A stretch of 64,000 nucleotides of DNA from Curvibacter sp. (lineage in GTDB: Bacteria > Pseudomonadota > Gammaproteobacteria > Burkholderiales > Burkholderiaceae_C): positions 1 through 64,000 of the forward strand of contig JADCGR010000033.1 of assembly GCA_020248905.1 (NCBI GenBank), written 5' to 3'. Positions 17,131-24,499 of the stretch are shown one piece after another. The notes beneath the pieces were generated by a model. It had not been told where the DNA came from. It saw only the letters and a program-made list of their open reading frames with translations, and searched no databases. Numbering within the stretch: position 1 is the first letter of the stretch; each line of letters opens with the position of its first letter. Position numbers and translations under genes: made by a program.

Positions 17131-17153
17131 TCGCAATTGCAATACAATTGCGA
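17131..17153. promoter_or_regulatory. Perfect palindromic operator of the RHH-like/ParE pair
   Basis: TCGCAATTG (17131-17139) and CAATTGCGA (17145-17153) around CAATA. TACAAT at 17143-17148 inside it is a good -10 element, and the antitoxin ATG begins only 6 bases after it. No ribosome site fits in that space, so the mRNA may start at the ATG itself (leaderless). Confidence 0.75.
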
Positions 17154-17154
17154 C

Positions 17155-17433
17155 ATGAAAACTGCGACCCTGCCCCCCATCCGCGTCGAACCAGGCTTCA
17201 GAGCAGAGCTTGAGGGCGTGCTGGAACAAGGCGAGTCACTTTCTGAATTCGTCGAAGGCGCAGTTCGCGCAACGGTTCAACGGCGCAAGACGCAAGCCGA
17301 GTTCGTCCGCCGCGGCATAGTCGCCATTGAAGAAACTCAGCGAGATGGCAGTGGCGTTCCGGCACAGGTGGTGCTGGACAAACTGCAATCCAAGCTGGAT
17401 GCAGCCAAGCGATCCCAAAAGCCACGCGGGTGA
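17155..17433 (+). CDS. Antitoxin-like protein (YlcI/YnfO type, ribbon-helix-helix)
   Basis: 92 residues. LPPIRVEPGFRAELEGVLEQGESLSEFVEGAVRATVQRR fits the short YlcI/YnfO ribbon-helix-helix pattern: a beta strand followed by two helices. The C-terminal helical tail probably covers the toxin. It precedes a ParE-type toxin and overlaps it by 4 bases. A perfect palindrome touches its start codon, as expected for self-repression. Confidence 0.8.
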   Translation: MKTATLPPIRVEPGFRAELEGVLEQGESLSEFVEGAVRATVQRRKTQAEFVRRGIVAIEETQRDGSGVPAQVVLDKLQSKLDAAKRSQKPRG

Positions 17434-17750
17434 TGACCTACAACGTCGAATTCAGCCCTGCAGCTGCCGACGATCTGGAGCGCCTGTTTGATTTCGCGCT
17501 GCAACGCGAACTGAACAGCGCAACAGGCGATCTGGACGCCCCCGATAGAGCCCTCCAGGCCATCCGCACAGGCCTGGCTTTTCTGGCCGCCACCCCTCTG
17601 GCCTGTCGCAAGGTCGGAACCAGCGCCTTTGTGCGCGAATTGGTCATTCCGTTTGGCAACACGGGCTATGTTGCCTTGTTTGAAGTAGTGAACAACAGCA
17701 GAGTCGTCATCGGCGCCATTCGCCATCAGCGCGAAGACGACTACCACTGA
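17430..17750 (+). CDS. RelE/ParE-family toxin
   Basis: 106 residues. VEFSPAAADDLERLFDFALQRE is the ParE N-terminal helix pair, RKVGTSAFVRELVIPFG is the central strand region, and VVIGAIRHQREDDYH is the typical family ending. Starts at an ATG overlapping the antitoxin stop (ATGA). ParE toxins poison gyrase and RelE toxins cut mRNA; the sequence does not tell which applies. Confidence 0.87.
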   Translation: MMTYNVEFSPAAADDLERLFDFALQRELNSATGDLDAPDRALQAIRTGLAFLAATPLACRKVGTSAFVRELVIPFGNTGYVALFEVVNNSRVVIGAIRHQREDDYH

Positions 17751-17847
17751 CGTGGCATCGCAGCCCGCGCGATGAGGTAGCAATAAACGGCTGAGCGGCG
17801 AGCTTGCACCCCACCTTCCCCCCAGCGGGCGTGAGGGCAACAAGGCT

Positions 17848-19209
17848 TCAAAAAGGGCGAGGCATGCCCTTCATGCCACCCAGGCGCTTCATGAGCTTCA
17901 TCATGCCGCCGCCCTTCATCTTTTTCATCATCTCCTGCATCTGCTCGAACTCCTTGAGCAGGCGGTTCACGTCCTGAACCTGCACGCCGGCGCCGGCGGC
18001 AATGCGGCGCTTGCGGGTGGCCTTGATGATGTCGGGCTTCTTGCGCTCGAGCCGGGTCATGCTGTTGATGATGCCTTCCTTGCGGCGCAGGTCACGCTCC
18101 ACACGGTCGGTGTCGACCTGGCCGGCTTTGGCGGCCATCTGCGCGGGCAGCTTGTCCATGAGGCTGGCGAGCCCGCCCATCTGCTTCATCTGCTGCAGCT
18201 GGGCCAGGAAGTCGTTGAGATCAAAGCCCTCGCCGCTCTTGACCTTGGCGGCCAGTTTCTGAGCGGCCTCAACGTCGACATTGGCGGTGACCTGCTCGAC
18301 CAGGGCCACGATGTCGCCCATGCCCAGCACGCGGCCGGCATGACGCTGGGCGTCGAAGACTTCGAGGCCGTCGATCTTTTCGCTGGTGCCGGCGAACTTG
18401 ATGGGCACGCCCGTGACGGCGCGCACCGAGAGCGCCGCGCCGCCGCGTGAATCACCATCGGTCTTGGTGAGGATGATGCCGGTCAGCGGCAGGGCTTCCT
18501 TGAAGGCGCGGGCGGTGTTGATCGCGTCCTGGCCCTGCATGGCGTCGACCACGAACAGCGTTTCCACCGGGTTGAGCACCGCGTGCAGCTCGCGGATTTC
18601 TTTCATTAACGCTTCGTCGATGGCCAAGCGGCCCGCGGTGTCGACCAGCAGCACGTCAAAGAAATGACGCTTGGCGTGATCAAGCGCAGCGCGGGCGATG
18701 TCGGCCGGCTTCTGGTCTGGCGAGCTGGGGAACCACTCCGCGCCTGCCTGGGCGCTCACGGTCTTGAGCTGTTCGATGGCGGCCGGGCGATAGACGTCAC
18801 CTGAGACCGTCAGCACCTTTTTCTTGCGCTTCTCGATCAGGTGGCGCGCGAGCTTGGCGGTGGTGGTGGTCTTGCCCGCGCCCTGCAGGCCGGCCATAAG
18901 GATCACCGCCGGCGGCTGGGCAGCGAGATTGATGTCCGCCACGCCCTCGCCCATGGTGGCCGCGAGCTCGCGGTTGACGATGCCCACCAGCGCCTGGCCG
19001 GGCGTGAGCGAGCCCAGCACCTCCTGGCCCAGGGCTTTTTCCTTGACGCGGGCGACGAAGTCGCGCACCACGGGCAGGGCAACGTCGGCCTCCAGCAGCG
19101 CCATGCGCACCTCGCGCAGCATGTCCGACACATTGGACTCGGTGATGCGGGCCTGGCCGCGGATTTCCTTGACGAGGCGGCTGAGTTTGTCGGTAAGGGC
19201 GGAGGCCAT
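17848..19209 (-). CDS. ffh: Signal recognition particle protein Ffh
   Basis: 453 residues in the usual three parts. The N domain starts MASALTDKLSRLVKEIRGQARITESNV. The G domain has the P-loop GLQGAGKTTTTAKLA, then DTAGRLAIDE, and TKTDGDSRGGAALS. The Met-rich M domain (from about residue 300, MKQMGGLASLMDKLP to MMKLMKRLGGMKGMPRPF) binds SRP RNA and signal sequences. The start at 19209 follows family alignment; the longer frame to 19251 is not needed. Divergent from the ccsA-like gene. Confidence 0.97.
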   Translation of the reverse strand: MASALTDKLSRLVKEIRGQARITESNVSDMLREVRMALLEADVALPVVRDFVARVKEKALGQEVLGSLTPGQALVGIVNRELAATMGEGVADINLAAQPPAVILMAGLQGAGKTTTTAKLARHLIEKRKKKVLTVSGDVYRPAAIEQLKTVSAQAGAEWFPSSPDQKPADIARAALDHAKRHFFDVLLVDTAGRLAIDEALMKEIRELHAVLNPVETLFVVDAMQGQDAINTARAFKEALPLTGIILTKTDGDSRGGAALSVRAVTGVPIKFAGTSEKIDGLEVFDAQRHAGRVLGMGDIVALVEQVTANVDVEAAQKLAAKVKSGEGFDLNDFLAQLQQMKQMGGLASLMDKLPAQMAAKAGQVDTDRVERDLRRKEGIINSMTRLERKKPDIIKATRKRRIAAGAGVQVQDVNRLLKEFEQMQEMMKKMKGGGMMKLMKRLGGMKGMPRPF

Positions 19210-19268
19210 GGCGGGGATGCTCTGCGATACGCTCCCGTAAGGAGCAGGCAAGAGGCTAAACTGTGATC

Positions 19269-20063
19269 ATGATTCTACCCAGCAGCCCCACCGCCCCTCT
19301 CGTGCTGGCCAGCCTGACGGCTGTGGCCTACGCGGTGCCAGCCGTGGCGCGCCTGCCCGTGGTGGCTTCGCGTGCGGCGGTGCTGCTTGCTTGGCTGCTG
19401 CATGGCCTGCTGCTGGGCTGGCTGCTGCTGGGGGAGCCGCCGCGTTTCGGTTTTGCGTCGGCCCTGTCGGTCACCGTGTGGCTGGTGGCGGCGGTCTATG
19501 CCATCGAGACCCAGCTCTACCCGCAGCTGCAGGCGCGCTGGGCGCTTTCGGTCATGGGCGCGGGCGCCGTGCTGCTGGCCTGGTACTACCCGGGCCAGCC
19601 CCTGCACACCAGCGCTTCGGCCTGGCTGCCACTGCACTGGGCGCTGGGCATTGCATCCTACGGGCTGTTCACGGTGGCGGTCATGCATGCCATGCTGATG
19701 CTGCGCGCGGAGGACCGCATCCGCCAGGCGGCCGAACCCGGCAGCGGTCTGCCCCTGCTCACGCTGGAACGCCTGACCTTCCGGTTTGTGAGCGCCGGCT
19801 TTGCGTTGCTCACGGCGACGCTGCTGGCAGGCCTGATGTTTGGCGAGCAGCTCTACGGCTCGGCCTGGACCTGGAGCCACAAGACCGTTTTCTCGGTGCT
19901 GTCCTGGGCGGTGTTTGCGGTGCTGCTGGCGGGCCGGGCACGATTTGGGTGGCGCGGCTGGCGGGCCGCGCGGCTGCTGTTCACTGGCGCGGGCCTGTTG
20001 CTGCTGGCGTATGTGGGCTCGCGCTTCGTGTTCGAGATCATCCTGGGACGTGCCAGCGCATGA
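19269..20063 (+). CDS. Cytochrome c assembly (CcsA/YpjD-like) membrane protein
   Basis: 264 residues with eight or so predicted membrane helices. It has the conserved tryptophan-rich segment of the CcsA/CcmC haem-handling family near LMFGEQLYGSAWTWSHKTVFSVLSWAVFAVLL, with a His in WSHKTV, and an earlier His in WLPLHWALGIASYGLF. In many proteobacteria this YpjD-like gene is placed beside ffh, as here. Starts at the ATG at 19269; a GTG two codons earlier is possible. ATGA overlap with the next gene. Confidence 0.87.
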   Translation: MILPSSPTAPLVLASLTAVAYAVPAVARLPVVASRAAVLLAWLLHGLLLGWLLLGEPPRFGFASALSVTVWLVAAVYAIETQLYPQLQARWALSVMGAGAVLLAWYYPGQPLHTSASAWLPLHWALGIASYGLFTVAVMHAMLMLRAEDRIRQAAEPGSGLPLLTLERLTFRFVSAGFALLTATLLAGLMFGEQLYGSAWTWSHKTVFSVLSWAVFAVLLAGRARFGWRGWRAARLLFTGAGLLLLAYVGSRFVFEIILGRASA

Positions 20064-20287
20064 AGTTCCTGCTCCTACTGGCGGTGGTGCTGCTCGTTGC
20101 CTGGCTGTGGCGCTCGGGCCGCCGCAATGAGCCGCCCCAGCGGGCCGCCCAACCGCCCGCCAAGCCGGGACCACAAGAGATGGTGCGCTGCGCGCATTGC
20201 GGGGTGCACCTGCCGCACGGCGAAGCGCTGGTCGGGCGCATCGGTCTGTATTGCAGCGCCGAACACCGGCAGCTGGCGGAGCCCTGA
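20060..20287 (+). CDS. PP0621-family small protein
   Basis: 75 residues. One N-terminal membrane helix (FLLLLAVVLLVAWLW) is followed by a basic, Pro-rich linker. A C-terminal zinc-ribbon-like part follows (VRCAHCGVHLPHGEAL and YCSAEHRQ), giving a four-ligand C..C and C..H pattern. The family is linked to the ccsA-pilS neighbourhood in betaproteobacteria. Its role is unknown. Confidence 0.85.
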   Translation: MKFLLLLAVVLLVAWLWRSGRRNEPPQRAAQPPAKPGPQEMVRCAHCGVHLPHGEALVGRIGLYCSAEHRQLAEP

Positions 20288-20289
20288 GT

Positions 20290-22017
20290 TTGCGCGACGC
20301 CGAGCACTCCTGGTTCGGCCCTTCGTCGCTGGACGAGCGCCTGGAGGCGCCCGAGGAGCAGCGCGATTTCCAGCGCCTGTGGCAGGGCTTCATGACCGCG
20401 CGAGCCACGCTCGCGGCGGTGTTATTCCTGCTGCAAGGCGCGCTGTACCTGCTTGGCCAGACCGGTACGCCATGGCTGATGCTGCTGTGCGCCAGCCATT
20501 TTGCGGCGACGCTGATGGTGCGTGTGGCGCCGCATCCGCGGCGCCTGGGCCAGAACTTTGACCGCTACTGGCTAGCCAGCATCGGCGTGGACGTGGTGGT
20601 TTTCACACTGCTGCAGCTGGTGCACGGCAGCAGCATCAACTACACGCCGCTCTATGCGCTGCCGGTGCTGCAGGCGGCGGTGCTGGGTTCCCTGACGCTG
20701 TCCATGGGAACGGCGGCAGGCATCACCCTGCTGCTGCTGGGGCTCAGCACCTGGAAGAGCCTGCTGGGCACGATGGACGCCACGCCCCTGTTCATCCAGG
20801 CGGCGCTGACCGGTGCTGGGAGCTTCGTGGTGGCGTTCTTGGCGCACCAGCTCGCGGCGCGGCTGGCGACGGAGCAGCAGCGTTCACGCCGCAGCCAGCA
20901 CGCCATGCGTATCCAGCAGCAGGTCAATGACCTGGTGATCGACGCGCTGACGGACGGCATCCTCGTGGTGGATGTGCGTGGCACGGTGCGCGCTGCCAAT
21001 CCGGCCGCGCGCCAGCTGCTGCAAAGCGACGAGCGACCATTGGCGGACACGCCCTTCGGCCTGGCCGACGAGCCGGGCTGGCAGTCACTGGCGGCGCTGG
21101 CCTTCCAGGTGTTTTCCGGGCGTGGCGATGCACGCCACGCCGATGTCGTGATCGAACACTTGGGCCAGGGCAGCCGAAGATTGCGGGTGCGCACCCGCAT
21201 GACCAATGCGCTTCTAGGCGAAAGCGAGATCCTGTGCGTGATGTTTCTACAGGACCTGCGCGAGATGGAGGCGCGGCTGCGCACCGAGAAGCTCGCCAGC
21301 ATGGGACGCATGTCCGCCGCAGTAGCGCACGAGATCCGCAACCCGCTGGCGGCCATCTCCCAGGCCAACGCCCTGCTGGAGGAAGAGATACGCGACCCGC
21401 AGCAGTTGCGACTGATCCAGATGGTGCGCCAGAACGCCCAGCGCCTGGACCGCATCGTGGACGATGTGCTCAACATCTCGCGCGCAGGCAGGCTGGCCGC
21501 GCGCTTCGAGCCACGCGTGCTTGAACTCAGGCAGAGCGTGGAGCGCATCGTGCAGGACTGGGCGCAGCAGGCGGGCGGGGCCGGGCGGCTGGAAGTGCAG
21601 CCAGGCACGGCGGCGCTGCCGGTGTACTTCGACCCGGAGCACCTGCGGCGGGTGCTGGTCAATCTGCTGGACAACGCCCGTCGCTACGCCAGCGCAAGGG
21701 CTGGCGCCATCCAGGTCCATGTGCGCGCCGATGCCAGCGGCCATGCGCTGCTGGCCGTCTGGAGCGACAGCGCGCCCATGGAGCCGGCCGTCGAGCAGCA
21801 CCTGTTCGAGCCTTTCTTCTCTTCCGAGAGCCGCTCCAGCGGACTGGGGTTGTATATTTGCCGGGAACTCTGCGAAGGGCATGGCGCCGCGATTGGCTAC
21901 CACCGGGCCCGCCGCATCGCTCACGACACCCTGATGAACGGCAACGAATTTTTCATCGCCCTGCGCCGCGCGGCGGCCATCCCGGCGGCAGCGGAACGCA
22001 GCGCATCCACGCCATGA
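20290..22017 (+). CDS. pilS: Sensor histidine kinase PilS
   Basis: 575 residues. The membrane part with six predicted helices covers about residues 20-200, then comes a PAS domain (LVIDALTDGILVVDVRGTVRAANPAARQLL). The HisKA domain has the phospho-acceptor His at about residue 347 in AVAHEIRNPLAAISQA. The HATPase domain has NLLDNARRYA and SSGLGLYICRELCEGHGA. The start is a TTG at 20290, chosen because GGAG lies 8 bases before it and because the gene then begins just after the PP0621 stop. With PilR it controls type IV pilin transcription. Confidence 0.92.
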   Translation: MRDAEHSWFGPSSLDERLEAPEEQRDFQRLWQGFMTARATLAAVLFLLQGALYLLGQTGTPWLMLLCASHFAATLMVRVAPHPRRLGQNFDRYWLASIGVDVVVFTLLQLVHGSSINYTPLYALPVLQAAVLGSLTLSMGTAAGITLLLLGLSTWKSLLGTMDATPLFIQAALTGAGSFVVAFLAHQLAARLATEQQRSRRSQHAMRIQQQVNDLVIDALTDGILVVDVRGTVRAANPAARQLLQSDERPLADTPFGLADEPGWQSLAALAFQVFSGRGDARHADVVIEHLGQGSRRLRVRTRMTNALLGESEILCVMFLQDLREMEARLRTEKLASMGRMSAAVAHEIRNPLAAISQANALLEEEIRDPQQLRLIQMVRQNAQRLDRIVDDVLNISRAGRLAARFEPRVLELRQSVERIVQDWAQQAGGAGRLEVQPGTAALPVYFDPEHLRRVLVNLLDNARRYASARAGAIQVHVRADASGHALLAVWSDSAPMEPAVEQHLFEPFFSSESRSSGLGLYICRELCEGHGAAIGYHRARRIAHDTLMNGNEFFIALRRAAAIPAAAERSASTP

Positions 22018-23528
22018 CCACCACCGGCTCCGCCGTGCATCCCAGCATTCTGGTCGTTGACGACGAGCCCGACCTGCGCACCCTGTACGAGCTAACCCTG
22101 CTGCGCGAAGGCTACCGCGTGGATGTCGCCGAGACCGTGAGCGGCGCCTGGCAGCAGCTCCAGCAGCGCCGCTACGAGGTGCTGATCACGGACATGCGGC
22201 TGCCCGACGGCCTGGGGATTGATCTCATCGAGCGCCTGCGGACGCAGCAGCGCCCCGAGCGCAGCGTGGTGATCACCGCCTACGGCTCGGCCGAGAATGC
22301 GGTGGAGTCGCTCAAGGTCGGGGCCTTCGACTACCTGAGCAAGCCGGTCGACCTGAAGCAGTTCCGCCAGGTCATCGCCTCGGCGGTGCAGGATGCGCTG
22401 GCCACCCCCATCCGGCCTGGCGCCATGGTGGCTACCTCTGCGGCGGCCCGGCCGGCAAACAGCCCCGCAGGTTCCGCAGCCGAGGCCAGCCTGCAGCGAC
22501 TGGTGGGCAGCTCGCCAGCCATCCGCCAGGTGCGCGAGCGCATCGCCAAGGTGGCGCGCAGTATGGCGCCGGTGCTGATCCACGGCGAATCGGGCACCGG
22601 AAAGGAGCTGACCGCGCAGGCCCTGCACGCCAATAGCCATCGCGCCAGCGGGCCGCTGGTGGCCGTGAACTGCAGCGCCATACCAGAGAGCCTGCTGGAG
22701 GCCGAGTTCTTCGGCGTGCGCAAGGGCGCCTACACCGGCGCGAACGCGGACCGCGAGGGTTACTTCCAGGCCGCGCGCGGCGGCACACTGTTTCTGGACG
22801 AGATCGGTGACCTGCCGTTCTCCATGCAATCCAAGCTCCTGCGGGCCATCCAGGAGCGCTACGTGCGGCCGGTGGGCGGCACGCTTGAGGAAGCGGTCGA
22901 CGTGCGTATTGTGAGCGCCACCCACCGCAACCTGGCACGGGAGGTACTGGAGGGCCGATTCCGCCAAGATCTGTTTTACCGGATCAACGTGATCAAGATC
23001 CGCATCCCGCCGCTGCGCGAACGGCGCGAGGATCTGCCCGCCCTGTGCGAGGCCTTGCTCAACCGCATCGCACAAGAATCGGGGCTGCCGGTGCCGCGAC
23101 TTACCGACGCCGCGCTGGCCGAGCTGGTCAGGCGTCCGCTCAACGGCAATGTGCGCGAGCTAGAAAATCTTTTGCACCGCGCGGTGGCGCTGAGCGAGGA
23201 CGGCGAGGACGGCGATCTCAGCGTGGACAACATGGACACGACGCCGGCCACCCTGGACCCGCTGGATCCCGAAATCACCCCGACGTGGCCCGGCGCCTTG
23301 CCAGCGGCCTCGATGGGCACCGCACTGGATGCTGCAAGTGACCTGCCTGCGGACCTTCCGGGGCACCTGGACCGCCAGGAGCGCGAGATCCTCTTGAAGG
23401 CGCTGCAGGAGACCGGCTTTAACCGCACGGCAGCCGCTGCCAAGCTCGGTCTCAGCCTGCGCCAGATCCGCTACCGCATTGCGCGCCTGGGCATCGACAT
23501 GCCGCAAGGTAACGACCCCTCGGCATGA
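22014..23528 (+). CDS. pilR: Sigma-54-dependent response regulator PilR
   Basis: 504 residues. The receiver domain has Asp60 in ITDMRLPDG, with the acidic pair in VVDDEPD. The AAA+ domain has the Walker A motif GESGTGKE and Walker B GGTLFLDEIGDLP. The sigma-54 contact loop is GAYTGA (residues 238-243) rather than the commoner GAFTGA. The Fis-type HTH at the end is FNRTAAAAKLGLSLRQIRYRIARLGI. Its ATG overlaps the pilS stop. It activates pilA from a sigma-54 promoter; pilA is not in this window. Confidence 0.95.
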   Translation: MTTTGSAVHPSILVVDDEPDLRTLYELTLLREGYRVDVAETVSGAWQQLQQRRYEVLITDMRLPDGLGIDLIERLRTQQRPERSVVITAYGSAENAVESLKVGAFDYLSKPVDLKQFRQVIASAVQDALATPIRPGAMVATSAAARPANSPAGSAAEASLQRLVGSSPAIRQVRERIAKVARSMAPVLIHGESGTGKELTAQALHANSHRASGPLVAVNCSAIPESLLEAEFFGVRKGAYTGANADREGYFQAARGGTLFLDEIGDLPFSMQSKLLRAIQERYVRPVGGTLEEAVDVRIVSATHRNLAREVLEGRFRQDLFYRINVIKIRIPPLRERREDLPALCEALLNRIAQESGLPVPRLTDAALAELVRRPLNGNVRELENLLHRAVALSEDGEDGDLSVDNMDTTPATLDPLDPEITPTWPGALPAASMGTALDAASDLPADLPGHLDRQEREILLKALQETGFNRTAAAAKLGLSLRQIRYRIARLGIDMPQGNDPSA

Positions 23529-24121
23529 GCCTGCAAGCCGCGCGCGCGAACGATCCGCTTTGGGACGGCGGCTGGTACCGCTATGCGCGCCGACTGGATT
23601 CACCCAACTTCGGACCGCGGCCCGTGGGCGCGCAAGTCGACCTGGTCGTGGTCCACTCCATCAGCCTACCGCCGGGGCAGTATGGTGGAGACAGGGTGCA
23701 GCAGCTTTTTACGAACACGCTGGACTGGGACGCCCACCCGTACATCAAGGGCATTGAGGGGACGCAGGTGTCCTCGCACTTTTACGTGCGGCGCCACGGC
23801 GAGCTCTGGCAGTTCGTGAGCTGCGATGACCGCGCCTGGCATGCGGGTGCCTCCCGCTACCGCGGACGGGAGAACTGCAACGACGACTCCGTGGGCATCG
23901 AGCTCGAAGGTCTAGAAGGCAGCGAGTTCGAGCCCGCCCAGTACGAGACCCTGATCAGCCTGTGCGCGGCACTGGCGCAGCGCTACCCGGTGCAGTACAT
24001 CGCGGGGCACGAGCATATCGCGCCCGGGCGCAAGTCGGATCCGGGTCCGGGTTTCCTCTGGGCGGCGGTGCGACAGGGGCTGGGCTGGCCGAATCGGTGT
24101 TTTCCCGAGCCAACGACCTGA
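23525..24121 (+). CDS. ampD: 1,6-anhydro-N-acetylmuramyl-L-alanine amidase AmpD
   Basis: 198 residues, a cytoplasmic amidase_2 zinc enzyme of cell-wall recycling. It cleaves anhydromuropeptides between lactyl and L-Ala. The zinc ligands are the His in VVVHSISLP and the H and D of AGHEHIAPGRKSDPGPGF. The substrate segment SVGIELEG is also present. No signal peptide, as for true AmpD. It starts in an ATGA overlap with pilR, giving a pilS-pilR-ampD run. Confidence 0.95.
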   Translation: MSLQAARANDPLWDGGWYRYARRLDSPNFGPRPVGAQVDLVVVHSISLPPGQYGGDRVQQLFTNTLDWDAHPYIKGIEGTQVSSHFYVRRHGELWQFVSCDDRAWHAGASRYRGRENCNDDSVGIELEGLEGSEFEPAQYETLISLCAALAQRYPVQYIAGHEHIAPGRKSDPGPGFLWAAVRQGLGWPNRCFPEPTT

Positions 24122-24359
24122 GCGTTGCTGGCGGCGCGCAGTGCATGCCTCTCACGGGTCCAAGCCCTGGTCGCGCAAACGCACGCACGCATGCGCCCTG
24201 CCGACACAAATGACGCGCCAGACCGCATGGCGCCGTGCTGTTGCATGGGGGATGCGCGCTGCGCAAGGGCTGGCGCGGCACGCTCCTGACGCCGCAATAT
24301 TGCAGCAAGCCCGATGCATTTTTTTGTTCGCGCGTCCACAGGGCCGTGTCGGCAACGCT
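24122..24359. other. Intergenic stretch without a gene
   Basis: Between ampD and the NrdR sites. No reading frame with a ribosome site or recognisable product was found. It contains GC-rich sequence with alternating GCACGCACGC and a T7 run near 24320. This is the upstream part of the 378-base nrdA regulatory region. Confidence 0.5.
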
Positions 24360-24407
24360 ACACTACAGGTAGTGTCTTGTATTCAATAGATACCCCATAT
24401 ATAGTGG
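24360..24407 (+). promoter_or_regulatory. nrdA promoter with two NrdR boxes
   Basis: Box 1, ACACTACAGGTAGTGT (24360-24375), is a nearly perfect palindrome like the NrdR consensus. Box 2, ACCCCATATATAGTGG (24392-24407), is a weaker copy. Their starts are 32 bases apart (three helical turns), the known spacing for cooperative NrdR binding. A promoter fits between them: TTGTAT (24377-24382), 17 bases, TATAGT (24400-24405). The -10 therefore lies inside box 2, so NrdR binding would block RNA polymerase. Confidence 0.85.
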
Positions 24408-24499
24408 TTTATGCTCGCCGCCACGGCTCTGCCGCACAGCGCCCGCGAGGGGAACCTGTACCCGTTACCAACGAACGATTTGCTAAAGAAGAGGAAAAA

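Noticed and set aside
15528-17180. 550-codon minus-strand frame opposite miaB
   Set aside because: Antisense shadow of a high-GC gene; miaB carries all cluster cysteine motifs on the plus strand.
24141-24389. Small plus-strand ORFs in the nrdA upstream region
   Set aside because: They overlap the NrdR boxes and lack ribosome sites.
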